Below are positions 23,126 through 31,333 of a stretch of DNA of 32,574 bases, one piece after another. Both the position numbers and the translations under genes were made by a program. The notes beneath the pieces are model-generated. The model made no database searches, had not been told where the DNA came from, and saw nothing but the letters and a program-made list of their open reading frames with translations. Origin of the DNA: Kiritimatiellota bacterium. Its GTDB lineage: Bacteria; Verrucomicrobiota; Kiritimatiellia; Kiritimatiellales; Tichowtungiaceae. Position 1 is the stretch's first letter, and each line of letters starts with the position of its first letter. Where the stretch lies: NCBI GenBank assembly GCA_014381785.1, contig JACNKZ010000066.1, forward strand, positions 1 to 32,574. Reading direction: 5' to 3'.

Positions 23126-24370
23126 TTATGCCTTTTTAAAGCAGAGGGTGGCGTTGTGCCCACCGAAGCCGAGCGAGTTGCTCAACGCGACGTTGATGTC
23201 CATTTTGCGCGCTTTGTTCGGAACATAGTCGAGGTCGCAGTCCGGGTCGGGTGTGGTGTAATTGATGGTCGGCGGAGCGACGCTGTCGCGGATGGCAAGC
23301 GCGCAGATGGCGGCTTCGACTCCGCCGGCGGCGCCAAGCATATGGCCGGTCATTCCTTTGGTGGAGCTGACGGCAACCTTATAGGCTTTCTCTTCGCCCA
23401 GCGCTTTTTTGATGGCGAGGGTTTCGCCTTTGTCGTTAAGCGGGGTAGATGTGCCGTGAGCGTTAATGTAATCCACATCGTCAGCGGTGAGGCCGGCGTC
23501 AGCAATCGCAAGTTTTATGCCGCGGGCGGCCTGATTGGCTTCAGCGTCCGGAGCGGTGATATGATAGGCATCGCCGGTGCGTCCGTAGCCGGCCAGTTCG
23601 CAGTAAATTTTTGCGCCGCGTTTGATGGCGTGCTCTTTTTCCTCGAGAATGAGCATGCCCGCGCCTTCGGACATCACAAAACCGTCACGGTTGAGATCGA
23701 ACGGGCGGGAGGCACCTTTGGGATCTTCGTTGTTACGGCTGGTGGCACGGAGCGCAGCAAATCCGCCAACGCCGAGCATGGCGATGGAAGCTTCGGCACC
23801 CCCGGCAACCATCACATCGGCATCGCCGTATTGGATGATCCGCATGGCTTCGCCGATCGAGTGTGTGCCGGACGCACAGGCGCTGGTGACACAAAAGTTG
23901 GGGCCCTGAAAGCCGTATTTGATGGAGACGTATCCAGAGAGAATGTTGGTGATCATCTGCGGGATGAGCTGAGGGGAGATGCGGCGCGGGCCGCCTTCCA
24001 TTGCACGGATGCACTGTTCAGTCATAAACTGCATGCCGCCGATTCCGGAGCTGGCGATGACGCCAACGCGTTCGAGGTCAAGTTCTTCGGGATTGAGCTT
24101 GGCATCTTCAACCGCCATAACAGCGGCGGCCATTCCGAAGATGGCGAACGGGTCCATCTTGCGGGCATCTTTTTTGTCGATGAATTTTTCTACGTCGAGA
24201 TCGGTTACTTCGCCACCAATGGTGACGGCATACTGATCGATATTGTCCACGGATTTGACCTGATCGATGCCCGACTGTCCGTTTTGGATGCCCTCCCAGA
24301 ATTTGTCGAGATCACTCGCGACGGGCGAGACCACTCCCAAACCGGTTACAACCACTTTACGTCCACTCAT
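23126..24370 (-). CDS. fabF: 3-oxoacyl-ACP synthase II
   Basis: KAS II condenses malonyl-ACP with growing acyl-ACP chains. The 414-aa product shows the thiolase-fold catalytic triad: Cys165 (VTSACASGTHSIG), His305 (NAHGTSTPLND) and His343 (KGMTGHMLGAAGG). The N-terminus RKVVVTGLGVVSPVA is typical. GGAGGTG lies 5-6 nt before the ATG. It is the last gene of the rsmD-fabF run. A terminator-like hairpin separates it from acpP, so its level may differ from the rest. Confidence 0.97.
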   Translation of the reverse strand: MSGRKVVVTGLGVVSPVASDLDKFWEGIQNGQSGIDQVKSVDNIDQYAVTIGGEVTDLDVEKFIDKKDARKMDPFAIFGMAAAVMAVEDAKLNPEELDLERVGVIASSGIGGMQFMTEQCIRAMEGGPRRISPQLIPQMITNILSGYVSIKYGFQGPNFCVTSACASGTHSIGEAMRIIQYGDADVMVAGGAEASIAMLGVGGFAALRATSRNNEDPKGASRPFDLNRDGFVMSEGAGMLILEEKEHAIKRGAKIYCELAGYGRTGDAYHITAPDAEANQAARGIKLAIADAGLTADDVDYINAHGTSTPLNDKGETLAIKKALGEEKAYKVAVSSTKGMTGHMLGAAGGVEAAICALAIRDSVAPPTINYTTPDPDCDLDYVPNKARKMDINVALSNSLGFGGHNATLCFKKA

Positions 24371-24389
24371 AATTCACCTCCAAAACTGA

Positions 24390-24428
24390 TACAAAAAAGC
24401 CGGGAACCCCATAAAAGGTTCCCGGGCT
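24390..24428 (-). terminator. Terminator/attenuator between acpP and fabF
   Basis: A GC-rich stem (AGCC-GGGAACC with GGTTCCC-G-GGCT, loop about 8 nt, one bulge) is followed on the minus strand by a run of T. It would end many acpP transcripts, fitting the high demand for ACP, and give read-through to fabF. Confidence 0.82.
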
Positions 24429-24446
24429 ATCCGTCACAAACGGTCT

Positions 24447-24686
24447 TTACTCACCAAGACCTTTAGATGTCAGATAGTCGATGACTGCACCGACGGAAGT
24501 GAGCTTTTCAGCGTCTTCGTCCGGAATCTCTGCACCGAATTCTTCTTCGAAAGCCATAACCAGCTCAACGGTATCGAGCGAGTCAGCGCCGAGGTCTTCA
24601 ATAAAGGAAGCGCCGGGATTGACCTGGTCTGCGTTTACGCCAAGCTGTTCAACGATGATATCTTTTACTTTGTCTGCAAGTGCCAT
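24447..24686 (-). CDS. acpP: Acyl carrier protein
   Basis: A 79-aa acidic four-helix protein that carries acyl chains on 4'-phosphopantetheine. The attachment Ser36 is in the canonical [18 protein letters not shown] motif. AGGAG lies about 8 nt before the ATG. It sits between fabG and fabF, as in many bacteria. Confidence 0.98.
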   Translation of the reverse strand: MALADKVKDIIVEQLGVNADQVNPGASFIEDLGADSLDTVELVMAFEEEFGAEIPDEDAEKLTSVGAVIDYLTSKGLGE

Positions 24687-24732
24687 TGTATTTCTCCTTA
24701 TTTCGGCTCCTGTTTAGAAAGCCTGTTTTTAC

Positions 24733-25476
24733 CTACATAACCATTCCGCCGCAAGTCGAAATCACCTGCCCGGTGACATAACCTGAAGCGTCACCCGCCA
24801 AAAACGCGACCACATTGGCCACATCTTCGGGGGTTCCAAACTTGTTTAACGGGATATTGTTAAGCATTTTCGCCTGAACTTCTTCCGGCAACGCTTCAGT
24901 CATTGCGGTGCGAATAAAGCCCGGGGCAACCGCATTACAGCGCACATTGCGGCTGGCGATCTCGCGGGCGACCGATTTGCTGAAGGCGATCACTCCGCCC
25001 TTGGAGGCGGCGTAATTGGCCTGTCCGGCGTTGCCGATCAGTCCGATAATCGAGGCGATATTGACGATGCTTCCGGTGCGTTTTTTCATCATGCCGCGCA
25101 TGGCGGCTTTAGTGAAGAGGAAGACGCCCTTGAGGTTGACGTTAAGAACGGCGTCCCAATCGTCTTCGCTCATGCGCATGAGCAGACCGTCTTTGGTGAT
25201 GCCCGCGTTGTTCACGAGTATGTCGATCTGTTCGAAATCTTTTTCAACCGCTTTCACGGTTTCGTTCACGGCGGCGCCATCGCTGACGTTGACGCTGTAA
25301 CATTCAACACGTCGTCCGAGCTCTTTGACCTTGCCAGCGGTTTCTTCGAGCCACTCGGCGTTGAGGTCGCACAGCGCCAGGTCTGCGCCGTCGGCGGCGA
25401 GTTTTAAAGCGATAGCCTGCCCGATACCGCGCGCGGCGCCGGTAACCAGTGCAATTTTTCCGTCAAACTGTCCCAT
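24733..25476 (-). CDS. fabG: 3-oxoacyl-ACP reductase
   Basis: NADPH-dependent SDR enzyme that reduces 3-oxoacyl-ACP. The 247-aa product has [10 protein letters not shown] (12-21) for cofactor binding, NNAG (89-92), and the catalytic Ser142, Tyr155 and Lys159 (YAASKGG). The C-terminus [17 protein letters not shown] is typical of FabG. GAGAGGGA precedes the ATG. It is separated from fabD by 156 bp of AT-rich repeat-like sequence. Confidence 0.96.
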   Translation of the reverse strand: MGQFDGKIALVTGAARGIGQAIALKLAADGADLALCDLNAEWLEETAGKVKELGRRVECYSVNVSDGAAVNETVKAVEKDFEQIDILVNNAGITKDGLLMRMSEDDWDAVLNVNLKGVFLFTKAAMRGMMKKRTGSIVNIASIIGLIGNAGQANYAASKGGVIAFSKSVAREIASRNVRCNAVAPGFIRTAMTEALPEEVQAKMLNNIPLNKFGTPEDVANVVAFLAGDASGYVTGQVISTCGGMVM

Positions 25477-25632
25477 GGGAATCCCTCTCTTTTTAAAACT
25501 CGAAGCACGAAACCCGAAATTCGAAACAAATTCAAAATTTCAAATCTCAACAACTTCGGCTTCTGTTTTTCTTTCTTTTCGTACTTCGATATTCGGAATT
25601 TGAAATTCCAGCGCGGCTCTACCGCGTCTGCG
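25477..25632. repeat. AT-rich degenerate repeat spacer between fabD and fabG
   Basis: Variants of CGAAACCCGAAATTCGAAAC and AAATTCAAAATTTCAAAT alternate over about 100 bp, with matching TTCGTACTTCGATATTCGG on the far side. A short hairpin CGCGG-CTCTA-CCGCG lies at 25612-25626. No gene is seen. It interrupts an otherwise compact operon and probably is a repeat remnant. Confidence 0.5.
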
Positions 25633-26535
25633 TTATGCTTCTAAATCAGAAAGAGCGCCTATGTTAGTGACAGAGACCTCTCTGTCAATGCGCTTCATCA
25701 GGCCGTTCAGCACCTTGCCGGGCCCGCACTCAACCGCTTCGGTAACACCCTGATCAATAAGATATTGCATACACTCCACCCAGCGGACTGATCCGGTGAT
25801 CTGGGCGACCATGTTGGCGCGGATGGCGGCGGCGTTTTCATGCGGCACGCCGGTGACGTTGGATAAAACCGGAATGGACGGCGTGGAAAATTCAATATCC
25901 GCCAGCAGTTCAGCCATCTGATCGGCGGCGGGCTGCATCAGCGGAGAATGAAAAGCTCCAGCAACAGGCAGCGGAAGCGCGCGCTTGGCACCGGCGGCTT
26001 TGCAGGCCTCGGCGGCTTTTTCGATGGCTTCGGCGGTTCCGGAAAGAACGGTCTGGCCGGGCGAGTTAATGTTGGCCAGGGTGACGCCGGCTTCGGCGGC
26101 GATAGCTTCGAGCGGTTCGCCGTCAAGGCCGATCACCGCCAGCATGCCGCCGGGGTTGGCGTCGCAGGCGGCCTGAATAAATTCGCCGCGGGCTTTCAGC
26201 GCTTTCAGTGTGTCTTCAAAGGAAATGACGCCGGCGGCGTAAAGTGCGCCCCATTCGCCGAGGGAGTGGCCGGCGGCAAAATCAAATTCCATCGGCTTTT
26301 TGATCTTCAGGGCCTCGTAGGCGGCGGCGCTGACGGTGAAAATGGCAGGCTGGGTGTTGTGCGATTTTTTCAGTTCGTCTTCGGGGCCGTCAAAGCAGAT
26401 GGCGGCGATGTCGCAGCCGAGCACATCGTTGGCTTTGTCGAAAAGCGCTTTGCACTCGGGGATGGCGTCGTACAGGTCGCGGCCCATGCCGACAAACTGA
26501 GATCCCTGTCCGGGAAAAAGGATGGCTTTTTTCAT
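25633..26535 (-). CDS. fabD: Malonyl-CoA:ACP transacylase
   Basis: Transfers malonyl groups from CoA to ACP. The 300-aa product starts MKKAILFPGQGSQFVGMG and has the nucleophile elbow GHSLGEW (Ser91), the QPAIFTVSAAAYEAL segment and AGAFHSPLM with the catalytic His. The start at 26535 overlaps the fabH stop as ATGA, so it is preferred over a Met four codons upstream. Confidence 0.96.
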   Translation of the reverse strand: MKKAILFPGQGSQFVGMGRDLYDAIPECKALFDKANDVLGCDIAAICFDGPEDELKKSHNTQPAIFTVSAAAYEALKIKKPMEFDFAAGHSLGEWGALYAAGVISFEDTLKALKARGEFIQAACDANPGGMLAVIGLDGEPLEAIAAEAGVTLANINSPGQTVLSGTAEAIEKAAEACKAAGAKRALPLPVAGAFHSPLMQPAADQMAELLADIEFSTPSIPVLSNVTGVPHENAAAIRANMVAQITGSVRWVECMQYLIDQGVTEAVECGPGKVLNGLMKRIDREVSVTNIGALSDLEA

Positions 26536-27545
26536 GATTTGGTCCACTCCACAATGGTTGAACCCCAGGTGAAACCGCCGCCGAAGGCCACCAGCAGCAT
26601 CTTGTCGCCCTGTTGAACGGTTCCGGATTTGACCACTTCATCGACCGCGATCAACAGCGCCGCAGCCGAGGTGTTGGCATATTTCTCCACATTCATGAAC
26701 ATGCGATCCATCACGTCGAGACGTTTGCCGATCGCTTCAATAATGCGGGCGTTGGCCTGATGGGCCACAAACCATTTAATATCGTCAGCCGTCAGGCCGT
26801 TGGTTTCAAGCACATCAACTATAGACTGCGTCATCTGTTTAACCGCATGTTTATACACCTCGCGGCCGCCCATCTTGAGATACTGCTGTTTCTGATCGAG
26901 CATTTCGTGGCTCATCGGATTGCGTGAGCCGCCACCGGGCGTCCAAAGCAAATTGGCAAGCGATCCGTCGGAGCCGAAGCATCCTTTCATGATGCCGCGT
27001 CCGTTTTTGGAGGCTTGCAACACGGCCGCGCCGGCGCCGTCGCCGAACAGCACGCACGTGTTGCGATCTTCCCAGTCGAGGAAGGTGCTCATTTTTTCCG
27101 CGCCGATCACCAGGGCCGTTTTCACCGCGCCGCAGGCGATCTGGTTTTTGGCGGTCTCCATGGCGTAAAGCGAACCGGAGCAGGCCGCGCCGAGATCGTA
27201 GCAGTAGGCGTTTTTGGCCCCGATTTTATCCTGCACGAAACAGGCGGTGCTCGGAAAAAACATGTCGGGGGAAAGGGTGGCAACGATCAGCAGGTCAACG
27301 TCTTCAGCGGAAATGCCGGCATCGGCCAGCGCGGCCAGCGCGGCTGCGGCGGCCAGATCGGAAGTCGCCTGATCGTCGCGGGCAATGCGCCGCTCGCGCA
27401 TGCCGGTGCGGCTGTAAATCCACTCATCATTGGTGTCGACGATTTTCGAGAGATCTTCGTTAGTCACCACCTTTTCAGGCAGATACACTCCAGTTCCGAC
27501 AATGGAGACCACCGGCAGGTTGTTGTTCGTTTCACTCACGACCAT
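26532..27545 (-). CDS. fabH: 3-oxoacyl-ACP synthase III
   Basis: KAS III starts fatty-acid synthesis by condensing acetyl-CoA with malonyl-ACP. From the chosen start (MVVSETNNNLPVVSIVGTGVYLP) the product is 337 aa. The catalytic residues are Cys122 (LGAACSGSLYA), His262 (FVAHQANARIIEAIGKRL) and Asn291 (YANTSAAA). Upstream in-frame Met codons at 27554 and 27581 would extend further into plsX. The chosen start overlaps plsX by 14 nt. The stop overlaps the fabD start (ATGA). Confidence 0.95.
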   Translation of the reverse strand: MVVSETNNNLPVVSIVGTGVYLPEKVVTNEDLSKIVDTNDEWIYSRTGMRERRIARDDQATSDLAAAAALAALADAGISAEDVDLLIVATLSPDMFFPSTACFVQDKIGAKNAYCYDLGAACSGSLYAMETAKNQIACGAVKTALVIGAEKMSTFLDWEDRNTCVLFGDGAGAAVLQASKNGRGIMKGCFGSDGSLANLLWTPGGGSRNPMSHEMLDQKQQYLKMGGREVYKHAVKQMTQSIVDVLETNGLTADDIKWFVAHQANARIIEAIGKRLDVMDRMFMNVEKYANTSAAALLIAVDEVVKSGTVQQGDKMLLVAFGGGFTWGSTIVEWTKS

Positions 27546-28557
27546 CGCCACCATCAAAAATCTCGTTAATTTCCTCTTCAATGAGGTGATTCAGCCCCTG
27601 CTCGATAGCCGTTCTTGCCACGCGAATTGCATTAAACACCGCATACGAAGAAGAGGAGCCGTGCCCGATAATGCAAACGCCTTTTGCGCCGAGAAGCGGG
27701 GCGCCGCCGTAGGCTTCGGGATCAACCCGGTCTTTAATTTCCTGAAAGGCACCGGAAGCCTTCAGAATTGCTGCACCCAGCTTGCGGGCCAGGCTTTTAG
27801 AAAAGGATTCTTTGAGCCACTGGCCCATGGCGTGCGAAACGCTTTCACTCGTTTTGAGAACAATGTTGCCGATAAATCCGTCGCAAACAGCAACGTCAAC
27901 ATTGCCTTCAAATAGATCGCGGCTTTCAACGTTGCCGATGAAATTTAATTTTGAGTTTTCCAGCAGCTGGAAAGCCTCTTTGGTGAACTTACTCCCCTTG
28001 GCATCCTCGCCGCCGATGCTCAGCAAACCAATGGTCGGTTTTTCAACGTTCAGGATTTTCTTAGAATAGATATCACCCATCGCGGCGAATTCAACGAGCA
28101 TCGCGGCGGTACAGTCGGTGGTGGCACCCGCGTCGAGCAGCACGAAGGGCTTCTTCAACGAGGGCATGATCGTGGCGATGGCCGGCCGGTCGACGTTCTC
28201 AAGGGTACGCAGACGTAAGGTGCAGGCCGCAACAGCCGCGCCGGTGCTGCCGGCGGAAAAGATGGCGCCAGCCTCTCCCTCTTTAACGAGGTTGACCGCC
28301 TGCATGATGGAGGAATCCTTCTTGCGGCGGAGAGCCAGCGCAGGCGAATCATCCATTTCGATGACCTGCGAAGCGTGGCGGACTTCAATACATTCGGGGA
28401 TGTCGCCATATAGAGCCAGCTCAGCCCGGACGGCGGTTTCGTCGCCAACCAGAAAAAGCTTTTCAATCCCTGAAAGACCGCGGGCTGCTTCCACGGCCCC
28501 TTTTACGATCTCACGAGGGGCGAAATCACCACCCATGGCATCAATTGCGATACGCAT
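27532..28557 (-). CDS. plsX: Phosphate acyltransferase PlsX
   Basis: Makes acyl-phosphate from acyl-ACP for phosphatidic acid synthesis. The 341-aa product begins MRIAIDAMGGDFAPREIVKGA and contains GAIFSAGSTGAAVAACTLRL, VLLDAGATTDC, VAVCDGFIGNIVLKTSE and GAPLLGAKGVCIIGHGSS, all typical of PlsX. It starts 4 nt after the rpmF stop and overlaps fabH, so the three are tightly linked. Confidence 0.97.
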   Translation of the reverse strand: MRIAIDAMGGDFAPREIVKGAVEAARGLSGIEKLFLVGDETAVRAELALYGDIPECIEVRHASQVIEMDDSPALALRRKKDSSIMQAVNLVKEGEAGAIFSAGSTGAAVAACTLRLRTLENVDRPAIATIMPSLKKPFVLLDAGATTDCTAAMLVEFAAMGDIYSKKILNVEKPTIGLLSIGGEDAKGSKFTKEAFQLLENSKLNFIGNVESRDLFEGNVDVAVCDGFIGNIVLKTSESVSHAMGQWLKESFSKSLARKLGAAILKASGAFQEIKDRVDPEAYGGAPLLGAKGVCIIGHGSSSSYAVFNAIRVARTAIEQGLNHLIEEEINEIFDGGDGRE

Positions 28558-28561
28558 GATG

Positions 28562-28747
28562 CTAGTCGTCCGAAACGGTAATTACCTGACGGCCTCTATA
28601 TTTACCCGTGGTCGGGCAGACGCGGTGCGGCAGCGACGGAGCGCCGCTTTCGCCATCAATCCCGGCGCGAGCGATCGAACGCTTCATATTCTGCGCTTTG
28701 CGGCTCGCGGTTTTGCTCTTCGATGTTTTTCTCTTTGGAACAGCCAT
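28562..28747 (-). CDS. rpmF: 50S ribosomal protein L32, reduced zinc motif
   Basis: A 61-aa basic protein with the L32 N-terminus MAVPKRKTSKSKTASRKAQ and the C-terminal LPHRVCPTTGKYRGRQVI. Canonical zinc-binding L32 has two CxxC pairs. Here only one Cys remains (VCPTTG), so the zinc site is lost. GAGGAGAAGAG precedes the ATG. The DUF177-rpmF-plsX order is a classic conserved arrangement. Confidence 0.95.
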   Translation of the reverse strand: MAVPKRKTSKSKTASRKAQNMKRSIARAGIDGESGAPSLPHRVCPTTGKYRGRQVITVSDD

Positions 28748-28813
28748 TTCTCTTCTCCTCTACGGACTCGAATTAAGGGGGAGCATGCTACCCGTCCATC
28801 GTCCGTTTTTCCA

Positions 28814-29275
28814 TTACAAATTCAAACTATTGAGGGCGTCCCACGCCCCGCCTTCTTCCCCTTTTGAACAGCCGCATGGCCCTTCATTCAGGTCCTTTCC
28901 GCACTGGGAACACAGTCCCTTGCACGTTTCGTCACACAGCGGAAACCGCGGCAGATTCAGGATAATCGTCTCCCGCAAATCCTCTGTGACATCCACTTCC
29001 TCCATGCCCTGGAGGTCGGAGTAGTCGCGGAGGAAACCGGAATCGCTCACGGTTGTCGAGAAAATTTGAGTACATCTTGCGCAGCAGCCCCTCATCTCGG
29101 CCGCAACACTTCCGCTCACGATCAGCATCCCGTCAACCAGCTGGGCATACAGGTCGTAGCTCAGCGGCCCCGCCGGATGGAATTCCGCCGACTGCTCCAG
29201 GGCTAGCACCTCTGGAGGTTCCACTCCTTCAAGACTCATCCCCTGTTCGGGTATTTTATCAATTTCTATGATCAT
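28814..29275 (-). CDS. DUF177 (YceD-like) protein
   Basis: A 153-aa member of DUF177, a family linked to 23S rRNA/L32 biogenesis and normally encoded just before rpmF. Visible features are GSVAAEMRGCCARC and the C-terminal DETCKGLCSQCGKDLNEGPCGC, a Cys-rich region. The start overlaps the coaD stop as ATGA. The 66-bp gap to rpmF carries the rpmF ribosome-binding site. Confidence 0.92.
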   Translation of the reverse strand: MIIEIDKIPEQGMSLEGVEPPEVLALEQSAEFHPAGPLSYDLYAQLVDGMLIVSGSVAAEMRGCCARCTQIFSTTVSDSGFLRDYSDLQGMEEVDVTEDLRETIILNLPRFPLCDETCKGLCSQCGKDLNEGPCGCSKGEEGGAWDALNSLNL

Positions 29276-29760
29276 TTTTGCGACTCATTTGATTTCTTCA
29301 GGGCGTCATTCACCACCGCCGGAACAAATTCAGAGATGTCCCCGCCGAGCGCGGCAACCTGTTTTACATTCGTGGAGCTCAGAAAACTGTAATCCTGCTT
29401 CGGCATCAGAAAAAGCGTTTCAATATCCGGGGCCAGCCGGCGGTTGGTCAGCGCCATTTGGAATTCATACTCAAAATCCGAAAAAGCCCGCAATCCACGG
29501 ATCAACACATGGGCCTCTTGTGACCGGGCGTACTCCACCAGCAACCCGCCGAACGATGTCACCGTCACATTCGAAAGCTGCTTCACCGAGGCTTTAACCA
29601 GCTCCATGCGCTCTTCCTGTGAAAACAGCGGGGTCTTGCCCGTCACCGCGGTGACTGCCACAACCAGCTCCGGAAAAATCCGCGCCGCCCGCTCGACTAC
29701 GTCGAGATGCCCCAACGTCATCGGATCGAATGTGCCAGCATAAATCGCTTTTTTATTCAT
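29272..29760 (-). CDS. coaD: Phosphopantetheine adenylyltransferase
   Basis: Penultimate enzyme of CoA synthesis: 4'-phosphopantetheine plus ATP to dephospho-CoA. The 162-aa product opens KKAIYAGTFDPMTLGHLDVVERA, with the TxGH nucleotidyltransferase motif, and has LIRGLRAFSDFEYEFQMALTNRRL and the C-terminal FLSSTNVKQVAALGGDISEFVP. It overlaps rsmD by 8 nt upstream and the DUF177 gene by 4 nt downstream. CoA and ACP cofactor supply fits the fatty-acid cluster. Confidence 0.97.
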   Translation of the reverse strand: MNKKAIYAGTFDPMTLGHLDVVERAARIFPELVVAVTAVTGKTPLFSQEERMELVKASVKQLSNVTVTSFGGLLVEYARSQEAHVLIRGLRAFSDFEYEFQMALTNRRLAPDIETLFLMPKQDYSFLSSTNVKQVAALGGDISEFVPAVVNDALKKSNESQK

Positions 29761-30298
29761 GATTGCGCTCCAGAAAAATCACTTTGGTTGAGCTGTACTT
29801 CTTTTCCTTCAATAAAATCCACTCAGCGGGGAGAGTGTAAGAGTCCCGCTTCTGCATTTCAAACACCAAAAGCCCGTCCGGAGCCAGTGCATCGCCCACC
29901 GCATTGAGTAACAATGGCACATCCACCTCGTCGTACGGCGGATCGGCAAAAATCAGATCGAACGGCCCGACCGGCCTTTTAAGGTAGTCGTAGACGTCCG
30001 CACGCACCACTTCCCAGGCTCCCAGGCCCGCAGTCGGCTCCAAGGTTTGGAAGTTTTTCTGCAGATTCTTCCAATGTTTGGAAACGTTTTCGACGGCGGT
30101 CACGCTGGCGGCACCGCGGCTCCAGGCCTCGAGCCCCAGTCCGCCCGCGCCGGCAAACAGATCGAGCACCCGCGCTTCGGGAACATACGCGGCAACGGAC
30201 GAAAAGACCGCTTCGCGCGTCCGTTCGGTCGTCGGACGCACACCCTCCTTCGGAACCTTGAACGTCCGCCCCTTTAAAATGCCACTGGTTATTCTCAT
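29753..30298 (-). CDS. rsmD: 16S rRNA (guanine966-N2)-methyltransferase
   Basis: Class I SAM methyltransferase that modifies G966 of 16S rRNA. The 181-aa product has MRITSGILKGRTFKVPKEGVRPTTERTREAVF, the SAM-binding VLDLFAGAGGLGLEAWSRGA and the catalytic FADPPYDEV. Two TTCCAA palindromes lie in frame, encoding SKHW (about residues 72-77) and FQTLE (about 83-87) in the helix after VTAVEN. The protein length stays normal, so the palindromes seem to have replaced rather than lengthened this helix. It is the first gene of the rsmD-fabF run. Confidence 0.95.
   Translation of the reverse strand: MRITSGILKGRTFKVPKEGVRPTTERTREAVFSSVAAYVPEARVLDLFAGAGGLGLEAWSRGAASVTAVENVSKHWKNLQKNFQTLEPTAGLGAWEVVRADVYDYLKRPVGPFDLIFADPPYDEVDVPLLLNAVGDALAPDGLLVFEMQKRDSYTLPAEWILLKEKKYSSTKVIFLERNHE
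30038..30052. repeat. TTCCAA-NNN-TTGGAA palindrome inside rsmD (copy 1)
   Basis: CTCCAAGGTTTGGAA, one mismatch at the outer position; encodes FQTLE in the rsmD sense. Confidence 0.85.
30069..30083. repeat. TTCCAA-NNN-TTGGAA palindrome inside rsmD (copy 2)
   Basis: TTCCAATGTTTGGAA with perfect arms; encodes SKHWK in the rsmD sense. It is 16 bp from copy 1 and is read in a different codon phase. Confidence 0.9.
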
Positions 30299-30391
30299 GG
30301 CGGCGCATCCTACCTTGTTGACCGCCCGGCGACTAACCGAATTTTTTTATGTTTTTTCGCGGACGGCATGGCAATAATGCGATTCCTATTT

Positions 30392-31171
30392 ATGAAAGAG
30401 ACACGCAACAGACTCAAAGAAGCCAAACGGATCGTCGTTAAAGTCGGCAGCCGCGTGCTGGTGGACGAAACCGGCAAACCCGACCACGAGCGGATTTCTT
30501 CACTCGTTTCCGGAATTGCCGTCGCACACGAAGCCGGACGCGAAATGATTCTCGTCTCCTCCGGCGCCATCGCCGCGGGCATCGAGGCGCTTGGGCTCGA
30601 CACCCGCCCCGACACCCTGCCCGGTCTGCAGATGGCCGCCGCCGTCGGGCAGACCCGCCTGATGAGTCTCTATGGCCACCTTTTCGGACAAAGGCACATC
30701 AAGGTCGGACAGATTCTGCTCACCGACGACCTGCTTAAAGTGGAAGAGCGGCGCACCAATGCGAAGAACACGCTGATCAACCTGATTGAACACCGCATCG
30801 TACCCGTCATCAACGAGAACGACACCGTCGCCACCGAGGAAATTACCTTCGGTGACAACGACCTGCTCGCCGCGCTGGTCTCCACCCTGATCGAAGCCGA
30901 TGCGCTGATTCTTTTAACGATGACCGATGGGCTGCACGACGAAAATGGAGAACGTGTCGCGTTTATTGACGAAATGTCCGAGGACATCCTCGCACTCGAC
31001 AAAGGCGCCAACGGCCACCTTTCCACCGGCGGCATGACCTCCAAACTGCTTGCCGCCGATCAGGCTGCTAAAGCGGGAGCTGCCGTCATCATCGCCGACG
31101 GACAAACCGACGGCATCATCCAGAGCATTCTTAACGGTGACGATACCGGGACTCTCATTGCCTGCGGTTAG
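30392..31171 (+). CDS. proB: Glutamate 5-kinase (without PUA domain)
   Basis: First enzyme of proline synthesis: phosphorylates glutamate. The 259-aa product carries RIVVKVGSRVLV, ILVSSGAIAAGIEAL, INENDTVATEEITFGDNDLLAALVS and the GHLSTGGMTSKLLAADQA loop of the amino-acid kinase fold. It ends right after this domain, so the C-terminal PUA domain of E. coli ProB (367 aa) is absent, a common short form. ATG 30392 fits the family; an upstream ATG at 30368 would add eight residues. It diverges from rsmD and precedes proA. Confidence 0.95.
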   Translation: MKETRNRLKEAKRIVVKVGSRVLVDETGKPDHERISSLVSGIAVAHEAGREMILVSSGAIAAGIEALGLDTRPDTLPGLQMAAAVGQTRLMSLYGHLFGQRHIKVGQILLTDDLLKVEERRTNAKNTLINLIEHRIVPVINENDTVATEEITFGDNDLLAALVSTLIEADALILLTMTDGLHDENGERVAFIDEMSEDILALDKGANGHLSTGGMTSKLLAADQAAKAGAAVIIADGQTDGIIQSILNGDDTGTLIACG

Positions 31172-31223
31172 TTATTAGATATTAGTTGATTGAAAAAAAC
31201 ATCAGGAAAGATTTTTAGATCAC

Positions 31224-31279
31224 GAATTTTCGCGAATTCACACAAATTGAAAACTGAGATTCTTAATTCGCGAAAATTC
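31224..31279. repeat. 15-bp perfect inverted repeat upstream of proA
   Basis: GAATTTTCGCGAATT (31224-31238) and its exact reverse complement (31265-31279) are 26 nt apart in the 162-bp gap between proB and proA. Each arm itself contains the dyad AATTCGCGAATT-like core. It could act as a terminator-like or regulatory stem in the proBA message, or be a remnant of a dispersed repeat. Confidence 0.85.
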
Positions 31280-31333
31280 GGGCGATTCGCGATCCAATAA
31301 ATCTCGTTATCCTGTCTGAAAAAGGAAGTTGAT

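Noticed and set aside
23156-24466. 436-codon open frame antisense to fabF
   Set aside because: FabF has a full catalytic triad and a ribosome-binding site on the other strand; the plus frame is a shadow.
2335-30083. CRISPR array from the recurring palindromes
   Set aside because: Copies are scattered over 28 kb, many within genes, with no regular spacing or spacers and no cas genes.
2335-30083. Ordinary transcription-factor operator for the TTCCAA-NNN-TTGGAA dyad
   Set aside because: Most copies lie deep within coding regions far from starts, so a simple promoter-operator role does not account for them, although protein binding is not excluded.
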